Of a stretch of 64,000 nucleotides of DNA, positions 57,209-64,000 are shown in pieces. The notes below the pieces were generated by a model. The model was not told the origin of the DNA. It worked only from the letters and a program-made list of their open reading frames with translations, and made no database searches. The DNA is taken from contig NZ_CP016428.1 in NCBI RefSeq assembly GCF_001693385.1, forward strand, positions 1,488,001 through 1,552,000, written 5' to 3'. The translations under genes were made by a program, and so were the position numbers. The DNA comes from Bradyrhizobium icense (GTDB lineage Bacteria; Pseudomonadota; Alphaproteobacteria; Rhizobiales; Xanthobacteraceae). Within the stretch, counting starts at the first letter, position 1, and every line of letters starts with the position of its first letter.

Positions 57209-60200
57209 TCACGCCACGTTCTGATCCAAAATCTTCACGGCGTCGTCGAGGCCGACAGAGACCAGTTGCGAGACGCCGCGTTCGGCCATGGTGACGCCGA
57301 ACAGCCGGTTCATCCGCGCCATCGTGATCGGATTGTGGGTGATGATGATGAAGCGGGTTTCCGTCGATGACGTCATCTCATGCAGCAGGTTGCAGAATCG
57401 CTCGACGTTATGGTCGTCGAGCGGCGCGTCGACTTCGTCCAGCACGCAGATCGGCGATGGGTTGGTGAGGAACACGGCGAAGATCAGCGCCAGCGCCGTC
57501 AGCGCCTGCTCGCCGCCCGAAAGCAGCGACAGCGTCTGCGGCTTCTTGCCGGGCGGTTTGGCGATGATTTCGAGGCCGGCCTCCAGCGGATCGTCGCTCT
57601 CGATCAGATGAAGCGCCGCTTCGCCGCCGCCGAACAGTTCGACGAACAGCCGCTTGAAGTGCTCGTTGACAGTCTCGAACGAGGTCAACAGCCGCTCGCG
57701 GGCTTCCTTGTTGAGGCTCTGGATGCCCTGGCGCAGCCGTTTGATGGCTTCGACCAGATCGTCGCGCTCGGTGGTCAACGCAGTGTGCTGGGTTTCGACC
57801 TCGCGCAGCTCTTCCTCGGCGCGCAGATTGACGGCACCAAGGCGCTCGCGGTCGCGGCGCAGCTTTTCGAGGCTTTCCTCGATGTCGGAAAGCGGCGGCA
57901 ATTCCGCGCCGGGCTCGATCTCGGCCAGCGCCGCTACCGCATGCGGCTCGACTTCGAGCATGTCGTGGATTTCGCGCTCGATGTCGGAAAGCCGGCGCTT
58001 GGTGCCTTCCATGCGCTCCTCGGCGCGGGCGCAGGCCTCGCGGGCAGAGGAGAGCGCTTCGAGCGAGGCTTTGGCTTCGCGGTCGGTTTCCGCCATCACG
58101 CTCTCCGCCGCAGCGAGCGCGTCGGCGGCGACGCGGCGCGCGCTTTCGGCGGACTCGATTTCGTTGATCAGCGCGCGGCGCTTTTCGGCAAACACGGCCG
58201 GCGCATTCTCGAGCTCGGCGCGCTCGGCCGTCACTTCGGTGATGCGGGCCTCGACGGTGGCGACCTGCGAGGCCGAGCTCTGCTTGCGGTTCTGCCATTC
58301 GGTGCGTTCGGCAGTGATCGCCTGCACGCGCTTGTCGGCCAATTCGGCTTCGCGCGCCAGCGCCTGGGCTTCGGCCCGCACCTGCGCGGCAAAGCGGCGG
58401 TGTCCGTCGATCTCGGTGCGAACGGCGCTCAGTTTCGCTTCCGTCTCATCCGTCGGCGGCAGTTCGGTCAGCGCGGCAGTAGCGCTCTCATGCGCAGCCT
58501 CCGCTTCGCTGCGGTCGGCGGCGAGACGGGTATGGGCCTCGGTCAGCGCGGATTTGCGCGCGGCGTGGCGATTGATCTCACGCTCGGTCCCGGCATGGCG
58601 CTCGCGCGCCGCATCGGCTTCGCGCTGCGCGGCCCGCCAGGCCTCGCGGGCGGCGGTTTCGGCGGCAGATGCTGCCTTCAGTTCCGCCTCGGCGTCTTCC
58701 AGGGCCTGCCGCTTGGCAGTGGCGTCGGTGCGCGCCTGTTCCAGCTCGTGTTCGATATCAACCAGGCGGGCGCGTTCGGCGAGACGCCGTGCGGCGCCGG
58801 TCGGCGCATGCGCGGCCGCGACAAAGCCGTCCCAGCGCCAGACGTCGCCTTCCAGCGACACCAGCCGCTGGCCGGTCTTCAATTGCGGGACGAATTCCGC
58901 ACCGCGCTCCTTCGGTACGACGCCGATCTGCGCGAGACGGCGCGCCAGTTCGGCCGGCGCCTCGACATGCGCAGCCAGAGGCTCCACGCCGGCCGGCAGG
59001 GCCGGATCGTCGAAGCTCGAACCGGCATTGGTCCAGCGCATCGGCGCGGAGGGATCGACCGGCGCGTCGAGATCGTCGCCGAGGACGGCGCCAAGCGCCT
59101 TCTCATAGCCCTTGGCGACGGTGACGCCATCGATGATCGGCGGCCACAGATTCTTGGTCTCGACATTGACGAGTTTTGAAATCGTGCGCGCTTCGGTCTC
59201 CAGCCGCTGCACGCGCTTTTCGGCCTCGGTGAGCGGGGCGCGGGAAGCTTCGAGCTTCTGCCGCGCGGCGATGTGGCCGGTCTCGCTGGCTTGCGCGGCC
59301 GCTTCGGATACGGCCAGCGTTTCCTGCGCGGTTTCCATGGCCGCAGCGAGCGCATCGATGTCGCCGAGATTGCCGGTCTCGTCGCTAAGCTTTTGCTCGT
59401 CGGCAGCGACGCTGGCGATTTCCTGGTCGAGCCGGGCCAGCCGGTCGCGATGGGTGCGCACGCCGCCCTCTAACTGGTTGCGCTTGGCGGTGAGGTCGGC
59501 GAGCGCGGTGGTCAGTTCGGTGAACATGCGCTCGGCCGCGGCCAGTGTCGCTTCCGCCTCCGACACGCGCTCGTCGACCCCGGAGCGCTTTTCGACGCGT
59601 GACTTGATCTCTTCCTTCAACTCGGCGTCCTCGGTGTCGAGGCGCTGCAGTGCGACCTCGGCGTCCGAAGTCTGCTGCTGTTCGCGGGCGATGTCGGCCG
59701 CGAACTGATTCAGCCGCCGGTCGAGCTCGGCGACACGCTCCTTGGCGCGCTCTTCTTCTCGGTCGAGCTGTTCGCGCGCGTTGGTGAGGCGCTGCAGCCC
59801 CGCCGCGGCGCGGGCTTCGCCTTCGCGCAAGGCCGGCAGTTCGGAAGCGCGGATCGCCTGGATGCGGGCGGCCTCGGCCTGCTCGCGGGTGCGCTCGGCC
59901 ATCTCGCGCACGTTGATGTCGTGCGTATGCGCGGCTTCCGCGACGTCGGCATTGGCCTCCAGCCAGCGCAGGTGGAACAGCGTGGCTTCCGCCTTGCGGA
60001 CCTTGGCGGCGACTTCGCGGAACCGGATGGCCTGGCGTGCCTGCTTCTTCAGGCCGTCGATCTGGCCGGAGAGTTGCCCGATCACGTCCTCGACGCGGGT
60101 GAGGTTGGTTTCGGCCGCCTTCAGCCGCAACTCGGCTTCGTGGCGGCGGGCGTGTAGGCCGGCGACGCCGGCCGCGTCTTCCAGCACGCGCCGGCGCTGT

Positions 60201-60673
60201 TCCGGCTTGGCCTGGATGATCTCGCCGATCTTGCCCTGGTGGACCAGCGCCGGCGAACGCGCGCCGGTGGCGGCATCGGCAAACAAAATCTGCACGTCGC
60301 GGGCGCGGACGTCGCGGCCGTTGATGCGATAGACCGAGCCGGCCTCGCGCTCGATGCGGCGAGAGATTTCCAGCACCTGGCTGTCATTGACGGCAGCCGG
60401 CGCCGTGCGATCGGCATTGTCGATCGTCATGGTGACTTCGGCGTGGTTGCGCGCCGGACGGTTGCCGGAACCGGCGAAGATCACCGCATCCATGTCGGCG
60501 GCGCGCAGCGATTTGTGCGAGGTTTCGCCCATCGCCCAGCGCAGCGCCTCCACCAGATTGGATTTGCCGCAGCCGTTCGGTCCGACCACACCGGTGAGGC
60601 CGGGTTCGATCATGAAGTCAGTGGGTTCGACGAACGACTTGAAACCGTGGAGGCGGAGGCGCGTGAGTTTCAT
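57209..60673 (-). CDS. smc: Chromosome segregation protein SMC
   Basis: 1154 aa from ATG 60673 (MKLTRLRLHGFKSFVEPTDF, the invariant SMC start); the frame is open 45 codons upstream without homology. Walker A GPNGCGKSN at 31-39, a long coiled coil (~170-500), the hinge around 530-640 (WPPIIDGVTVAKGYEKALGA), the returning coil (~670-980), the signature LSGGEQALTAL at 1051-1061 and Walker B VCVLDEVD-like ICVLDEVDAPLDD near 1075. It condenses and segregates the chromosome with ScpAB. Standard alphaproteobacterial length. Three palindromic repeats lie between it and the M48 gene. Confidence 0.97.
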   Translation of the reverse strand: MKLTRLRLHGFKSFVEPTDFMIEPGLTGVVGPNGCGKSNLVEALRWAMGETSHKSLRAADMDAVIFAGSGNRPARNHAEVTMTIDNADRTAPAAVNDSQVLEISRRIEREAGSVYRINGRDVRARDVQILFADAATGARSPALVHQGKIGEIIQAKPEQRRRVLEDAAGVAGLHARRHEAELRLKAAETNLTRVEDVIGQLSGQIDGLKKQARQAIRFREVAAKVRKAEATLFHLRWLEANADVAEAAHTHDINVREMAERTREQAEAARIQAIRASELPALREGEARAAAGLQRLTNAREQLDREEERAKERVAELDRRLNQFAADIAREQQQTSDAEVALQRLDTEDAELKEEIKSRVEKRSGVDERVSEAEATLAAAERMFTELTTALADLTAKRNQLEGGVRTHRDRLARLDQEIASVAADEQKLSDETGNLGDIDALAAAMETAQETLAVSEAAAQASETGHIAARQKLEASRAPLTEAEKRVQRLETEARTISKLVNVETKNLWPPIIDGVTVAKGYEKALGAVLGDDLDAPVDPSAPMRWTNAGSSFDDPALPAGVEPLAAHVEAPAELARRLAQIGVVPKERGAEFVPQLKTGQRLVSLEGDVWRWDGFVAAAHAPTGAARRLAERARLVDIEHELEQARTDATAKRQALEDAEAELKAASAAETAAREAWRAAQREADAARERHAGTEREINRHAARKSALTEAHTRLAADRSEAEAAHESATAALTELPPTDETEAKLSAVRTEIDGHRRFAAQVRAEAQALAREAELADKRVQAITAERTEWQNRKQSSASQVATVEARITEVTAERAELENAPAVFAEKRRALINEIESAESARRVAADALAAAESVMAETDREAKASLEALSSAREACARAEERMEGTKRRLSDIEREIHDMLEVEPHAVAALAEIEPGAELPPLSDIEESLEKLRRDRERLGAVNLRAEEELREVETQHTALTTERDDLVEAIKRLRQGIQSLNKEARERLLTSFETVNEHFKRLFVELFGGGEAALHLIESDDPLEAGLEIIAKPPGKKPQTLSLLSGGEQALTALALIFAVFLTNPSPICVLDEVDAPLDDHNVERFCNLLHEMTSSTETRFIIITHNPITMARMNRLFGVTMAERGVSQLVSVGLDDAVKILDQNVA

Positions 60674-60899
60674 GAACACAAATCTCTGTTGGCCGGGCGC
60701 GAATCTCCCTGCCGTGACAATACCATAGAAGGCAATGTCAGTGTGGATGAGCCGCCCGTTGCGGCGCTTATGAGCCGCGACAATGGCGAGGCCGAGGCCG
60801 GAGAGCAACGCCCCCGCGGGGCTTTTCCCAAGGGATTTGAGGCGCTTGTGTGGCGCCTTTTGCTGGACTTATCAGCTCGAATGAATCCGGTCGCGCGAA

Positions 60900-61553
60900 T
60901 CAGCTCTTCAGCATCGCGTTGATGCGCTTTGCGAACTCCTCGAAGCTCTGCTCGCCCTTGATCATCTCGCCATTGATGAAGAAGGTCGGCGTGGACTGTA
61001 CCTTCAGCACCTCGGCGGCGTATTTCTGGTCGGCCGCGATCTTGTCGAGCAGCGCCTGATCCTTCAGGCAATCCTCGACCTGCGTTTGCGTAAGGCCGGC
61101 CTGCTTGCCGATCCGCGTCAGCGTCTCCGTGGTGTTCTTCACCACCCAGTCGTTCTGCTGTTTGAACAGAAGGTCGATCACGGCGAAATATTTCGGTGCG
61201 TCGTCCTTGGCAATGCAGCGCGCCAGCATCGATCCGGCGGCGGCTTTGATATCGAGCGGGAATTCGCGGAACACGTACCGGATCTTGCCGCTGTCGATGA
61301 ATTCCGACTTGATCTTCGGGAACACCTTTTCGGCAAATGCCGCGCAGTGCGGACAGGTCATCGAGGCATATTCGGTGATGGTCACGGTTGCGTTGGCGGG
61401 GCCGAGCGCCATGTCCGGCAGCGATTGCGGCTTGGCGACGTCGGCGGGGCTCTGTGCCACCGCGTCCGTGATCAGCCGCAGCGGCGAGAAGCCGGCGAGC
61501 AGGCCGAGCCCGGTCAGCGAGAGAGCGGCGGTGAAGGCGCGGCGCGTGATCAT
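60900..61553 (-). CDS. DsbA family periplasmic thioredoxin
   Basis: 217 aa from ATG 61553; TTG 61556 is one codon upstream. N-terminal RRAFTAALSLTGLGLLAGFS is a signal peptide (Tat-like RR, Sec equally possible). The thioredoxin fold has active-site CPHC in ASMTCPHCAAF near residue 70 and cis-Pro in VQSTPTFFINGEMIK near 190. A KYFAVIDLLFKQQNDWVVKN helical insert marks the DsbA/BdbD-like group. A second Cys pair may lie in ARCIAKD and DCLKDQA. It oxidises exported proteins or acts in cytochrome c or envelope assembly. Next to a DUF721 gene and upstream of smc. Confidence 0.92.
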   Translation of the reverse strand: MITRRAFTAALSLTGLGLLAGFSPLRLITDAVAQSPADVAKPQSLPDMALGPANATVTITEYASMTCPHCAAFAEKVFPKIKSEFIDSGKIRYVFREFPLDIKAAAGSMLARCIAKDDAPKYFAVIDLLFKQQNDWVVKNTTETLTRIGKQAGLTQTQVEDCLKDQALLDKIAADQKYAAEVLKVQSTPTFFINGEMIKGEQSFEEFAKRINAMLKS

Positions 61554-61673
61554 CAAAGTCTGCTCCCGAATGGCGCGTTCACGCCCGAAAGAACTGCGAA
61601 AAAGAAGCCTTCGCTAGCTTGAAACGCCGGTTGTGGCAATGGCGGGCTGCGCCGGCCGCGCCGCGCAAAAGGC

Positions 61674-62153
61674 TCAATTTCGCTTGATCACGGCGCCAAG
61701 CCGCGCCAGCGCGGCGCGCAGTTCCTCGTCCTCGACCGCCGACAACGTTTCGGCGACTTTCGCCACCGATTTCGGGTCCGGCGCGCGAGGCGGCGCAGGG
61801 CGATTCCGGCGCGACAGCGGCGCCTGCCGCAGCGCCAGCCGGCCGACCGCGCTCCAGCCGAAAAAGCGGTTGACCCGTTGCAGGATCACGTCGGACGAAT
61901 GCTGGATCTCCAGCGCCATCGGGCCCTCCACCCGCAGCACCAGGGTTGCCGGTTCCTGCGGCTGCCCCTCCACCGGCCGCGGCCACTGCATCTTCAACGG
62001 CTCGGAGTGGGCGGCGATCTCGGGCCCGGCGATATCGGCCCAGCGCGTCACCAGCTCGCGTGCGGCAAACCCCTGTTTGGCATAGGCGTCCGAGAATACG
62101 TCGCTGAGCAGGACGGAAAGAGGCTTTGCGGAGATCGGGCCGGGTCTGGACAT
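61674..62153 (-). CDS. DUF721 (DciA-like) family protein
   Basis: 159 aa. The central LVTRWADIAGPEIAAHSEPL, LVLRVEGPMALEIQHSSDVI and ILQRVNRFFGWSAVGRLALR match the DUF721/DciA fold, a helicase-loading adaptor of the DnaB replicative helicase in bacteria without DnaC. The C-terminus (LSAVEDEELRAALARLGAVI) is helical and variable. Located 118 nt from the DsbA-like gene, a common alphaproteobacterial order near mutY. Cytoplasmic. Confidence 0.88.
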   Translation of the reverse strand: MSRPGPISAKPLSVLLSDVFSDAYAKQGFAARELVTRWADIAGPEIAAHSEPLKMQWPRPVEGQPQEPATLVLRVEGPMALEIQHSSDVILQRVNRFFGWSAVGRLALRQAPLSRRNRPAPPRAPDPKSVAKVAETLSAVEDEELRAALARLGAVIKRN

Positions 62154-62184
62154 GAGGCAATTATATCGGCGGAGGCGATCCGGG

Positions 62185-62505
62185 TCACGCCGCGCGCGGA
62201 CGAATGGCTTTCAGATCGCGGTCGATCTCGCGCCGTCGCTGCATCAGGTCGTAGTCCATTTGCAGGCCCAGAAAGAATCCTTCGGATAGACCAAAATAGC
62301 GCGCGAGCCGAAGGTCAGTATCGGCGGTGATGTCCCGCTTGCCGAGCACAATCTCGTTGATGCGGCGCGGCGCAACGTGCACGGCACGAGCCAGTCCGTT
62401 CTGGCTCAGTCCCATCGGTTTGAGGAATTCTTCAAGCAGAATCTCACCCGGATGCGGGTTTCGAAGAAGCGCGCTCTTAATCGTGGTAGTCGACGATTTC
62501 GACAT
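62185..62505 (-). CDS. higA: HigA-like antitoxin (XRE family)
   Basis: 106 aa. [20 protein letters not shown] is the HigA N-terminal motif; the HTH follows ([20 protein letters not shown]), then [20 protein letters not shown]. It neutralises the HigB RNase and represses the pair. The ATG at 62505 overlaps the ancestral end of the toxin gene by 29 nt in a different frame. Toxin-first order is normal for higBA. The DNA-binding half fits the perfect palindrome upstream of the toxin. Confidence 0.93.
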   Translation of the reverse strand: MSKSSTTTIKSALLRNPHPGEILLEEFLKPMGLSQNGLARAVHVAPRRINEIVLGKRDITADTDLRLARYFGLSEGFFLGLQMDYDLMQRRREIDRDLKAIRPRAA

Positions 62506-62762
62506 GGGGTCGGTCCTCCCTCAGTCCAGACGAAACAGATGCGCCATTGGTCGTTGATCCGGATCGAATGTTGTCCGTGCCGGTCCGCCTTCAAGGCCTC
62601 GAGGCGATTGCCGGGCGGAACACGGAGATCGCCAAGCACCCGGGCCTGATTCAAAAGACGAAGCTTCCGCAGCGCCACGTTCTGGATGTCGGCTGGAAGT
62701 CTTCGGCTGCGCTGGCCGGACCAGATTAATCTCGTCTCGGCATTCGCGAAGCTCTGAATCAA
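62406..62762 (-). CDS. higB: HigB-like RelE/ParE-family toxin with frameshifted C-terminus
   Basis: 118 aa from TTG 62762 (reads [20 protein letters not shown], the HigB start). [40 protein letters not shown] and [19 protein letters not shown] are intact RelE-type strands. After EGGPT the frame changes: the family ending HVEIVDYHD is encoded one base off, starting at C62506, with its stop at 62477-62479. An extra C in the CCCC run (62506-62509 complement) explains it. The in-frame product instead has a ~33-residue unrelated tail running into higA DNA. Activity is therefore doubtful. Confidence 0.75.
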   Translation of the reverse strand: MIQSFANAETRLIWSGQRSRRLPADIQNVALRKLRLLNQARVLGDLRVPPGNRLEALKADRHGQHSIRINDQWRICFVWTEGGPTPCRNRRLPRLRARFFETRIRVRFCLKNSSNRWD

Positions 62763-62767
62763 ATTAT

Positions 62768-62792
62768 GACTATAACGCGTTGCGTTATAGTC
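62768..62792. promoter_or_regulatory. Perfect operator palindrome of the higBA promoter
   Basis: 11-bp arms GACTATAACGC (62768-62778) and GCGTTATAGTC (62782-62792) with a GTT spacer, 6 nt upstream of the toxin start. This is the typical site for HigA dimers and lies over the divergent promoters of higBA and mutY. Confidence 0.8.
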
Positions 62793-62835
62793 TGCAAGGT
62801 CTGGCAATTGCGACGTTCCGACCCTAGAGTGAGAT

Positions 62836-63930
62836 GTGTCCTTAACAATCGTCACCAAAAAGAAGTTTGTTGTTGCCGAAGGCGCCTCCCGTCCCGCGCT
62901 GCTGCTCGACTGGTATGACCGTCATCGCCGTCGCTTGCCGTGGCGGGCGGCAGCGGGCGAGCGGGCCGATCCATATCGGGTCTGGCTGTCCGAAATCATG
63001 CTGCAGCAGACCGGCGTCAAAACGGTCGGGCCGTATTTTGCAAAATTTCTGGCGCGCTGGCCCGACGTCGCTGCGCTCGGCCGCGCCTCGCTGGATGACG
63101 TGCTGCGGATGTGGGCCGGGCTCGGTTATTATTCGCGGGCGCGCAATCTGCATGCCTGCGCGGTCGCCGTGCTGCGCGACCATGGCGGGATATTTCCCGA
63201 TACCGAGGAGGGCCTGCGCCAATTGCCCGGGATCGGGCCTTACACGGCGAAGGCGATCGCAGCGATCGCGTTCGATATCCGAACCATGCCGGTCGACGGC
63301 AATATCGAGCGCGTGGTGTCGCGGCTTTACGCAGTGGAAGAACCGCTGCCGCAGACGAAGCCGCTGATCGGGGAATTGGCATCGACATTGCTCGGCCCCT
63401 CGCGTGCTGGCGACAGCGCGCAAGCCTTGATGGATCTCGGCTCTTCGATCTGTACGCCGAAAAAGCCGGCCTGCGCGCTGTGCCCTTTGAACGATGATTG
63501 TGCCGCCCGCTCGCGCGGCGATCAGGAGACGTTTCCGCGCAAGGCGCCGAAAAGGGCGGGAACGCTGCGCCGCGGGGCCGCCTTCATCGTCAGGCGTGGC
63601 GATGAACTCCTCGTTCGCACTAGGGCTGAAAAGGGCCTGCTCGGAGGCATGACCGAAGTACCTGGCTCCGCCTGGCTCGCCGGGCAGGACGACAAAATGG
63701 CGCTCAACCAGGCGCCTGAGCTCAACGGCGTGACGTGCTGGCACCGCAAAACGGGCGTTATCACTCACGTATTCACGCATTTTCCGCTCGAGCTCGTGAT
63801 CTACACCGCCGATGTAGCCACGCGCACGCGCGCACCGGAAGGCATGCGCTGGGTGCCGATTGCTACGCTTGCTGACGAGGCGTTGCCCAATGTGATGCGC
63901 AAGGCCATCGCGCACGGGCTGGACATTTGA
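62836..63930 (+). CDS. mutY: A/G-specific adenine glycosylase MutY
   Basis: 364 aa from GTG 62836. Removes adenine mispaired with 8-oxoguanine. HhH-GPD domain: RADPYRVWLSEIMLQQTGVK near residue 44 with catalytic Glu, LGYYSRARNLH, LPGIGPYTAKAIAAIAFD (helix-hairpin-helix) with the catalytic Asp in MPVDGNIERVV near 155. The 4Fe-4S cluster is C-x6-C-x2-C-x5-C in ICTPKKPACALCPLNDDC near residue 201. A C-terminal Nudix-like OG-recognition domain follows (GAAFIVRRGDELLVRTRAEK to TGVITHVFTHFPLELVIYT). Complete. Divergent from higBA across the palindrome. Confidence 0.96.
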   Translation: MSLTIVTKKKFVVAEGASRPALLLDWYDRHRRRLPWRAAAGERADPYRVWLSEIMLQQTGVKTVGPYFAKFLARWPDVAALGRASLDDVLRMWAGLGYYSRARNLHACAVAVLRDHGGIFPDTEEGLRQLPGIGPYTAKAIAAIAFDIRTMPVDGNIERVVSRLYAVEEPLPQTKPLIGELASTLLGPSRAGDSAQALMDLGSSICTPKKPACALCPLNDDCAARSRGDQETFPRKAPKRAGTLRRGAAFIVRRGDELLVRTRAEKGLLGGMTEVPGSAWLAGQDDKMALNQAPELNGVTCWHRKTGVITHVFTHFPLELVIYTADVATRTRAPEGMRWVPIATLADEALPNVMRKAIAHGLDI

Positions 63931-64000
63931 AGCTGCGAGGCTGCTCGCTGCTGACACCATGCTGGCAGGAGGGCTGCGTTAGGAGTGAGCCTCACGGAGG

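Noticed and set aside
57380..59179. 599-codon open frame antisense to smc
   Set aside because: Shadow of the smc coiled coil, low-complexity translation, no ribosome site.
60810..60826. GCCCC-CGC-GGGGC hairpin followed by TTTT between smc and the DsbA gene
   Set aside because: It would terminate plus-strand transcription, but both neighbouring genes are on the minus strand and no plus-strand gene precedes it.
63931..64000. Possible start of another gene at the right edge
   Set aside because: Only 70 bases remain, with an AGGAGG-like stretch and no frame long enough to judge.

Overview
The window is chromosomal DNA of an alphaproteobacterium and looks like Bradyrhizobium or a close member of the Nitrobacteraceae. 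Evidence for this: high GC with long antisense shadow frames; a cytochrome b and cytochrome c1 fused in one reading frame (fbcH); a fused trpE(G) behind a Trp-codon leader peptide; a Rsm22-type methyltransferase; and dispersed palindromic repeats of the CCGTCATTGCGAGCG type. The genus is inference. No rRNA, tRNA, CRISPR array, insertion sequence or prophage was seen.

Layout. 1-4.7 kb: a branched-chain amino acid/amide ABC importer (livK-G-F-H-M, minus strand), cut by the left edge. 4.7-6.3 kb: a lytic transglycosylase with a decayed, internally deleted copy of its own 3' end behind it. 6.5-10.2 kb: a three-subunit molybdenum hydroxylase in coxMSL order. 10.3-13.1 kb: small genes (DinB-like, VOC, zinc ribbon, cytochrome c, a secreted repeat protein). 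13.5-17.1 kb: a short-chain fatty acyl regulator divergent from isocitrate lyase, a glyoxylate-shunt control unit. 17.3-23.0 kb: phosphoesterase, Nudix, glycosyltransferase, acetyltransferase and K+/H+ antiporter-type genes. 23.1-27.6 kb: a zinc-starvation module (TonB-dependent receptor, His-rich small protein, COG0523 GTPase) organised around two Zur-box-like palindromes. 27.6-34.4 kb: a MoxR/DUF58/BatA-DUF4159 operon. 34.7-38.3 kb: an overlapping plus-strand operon (DUF1285, Nudix, DUF6111, CCA-adding enzyme, TauE/SafE). 38.3-43.3 kb: a minus-strand run with a HAD phosphatase, an acidic-tail protein, hemF, queD, queE and trmL. 43.6-46.3 kb: the cytochrome bc1 operon. 46.4-49.2 kb: dienelactone hydrolase, epimerase and an extradiol dioxygenase. 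49.3-52.2 kb: trp leader/attenuator, trpE(G) and apt. 52.3-57.1 kb: two ParA-like NTPases, an M48 protease, LemA and Rsm22. 57.2-63.9 kb: smc, a DsbA-like protein, a DUF721 protein, a higBA toxin-antitoxin pair and mutY.

Most of the window is core metabolism. The signals most worth a second look are the leaderless trpL attenuator upstream of trpE(G), the two Zur boxes framing the zinc module, the direct repeats between the acyl-CoA regulator and aceA, the frameshifted HigB toxin with its perfect operator, the eroded lytic transglycosylase duplication, and the pair of ParA-like NTPases of unknown role. Several repeat families recur within the window, two of them on either side of lemA. I found no clearly unprecedented multi-gene system; the tandem NTPase pair and the MoxR operon are the least characterised multi-gene units.
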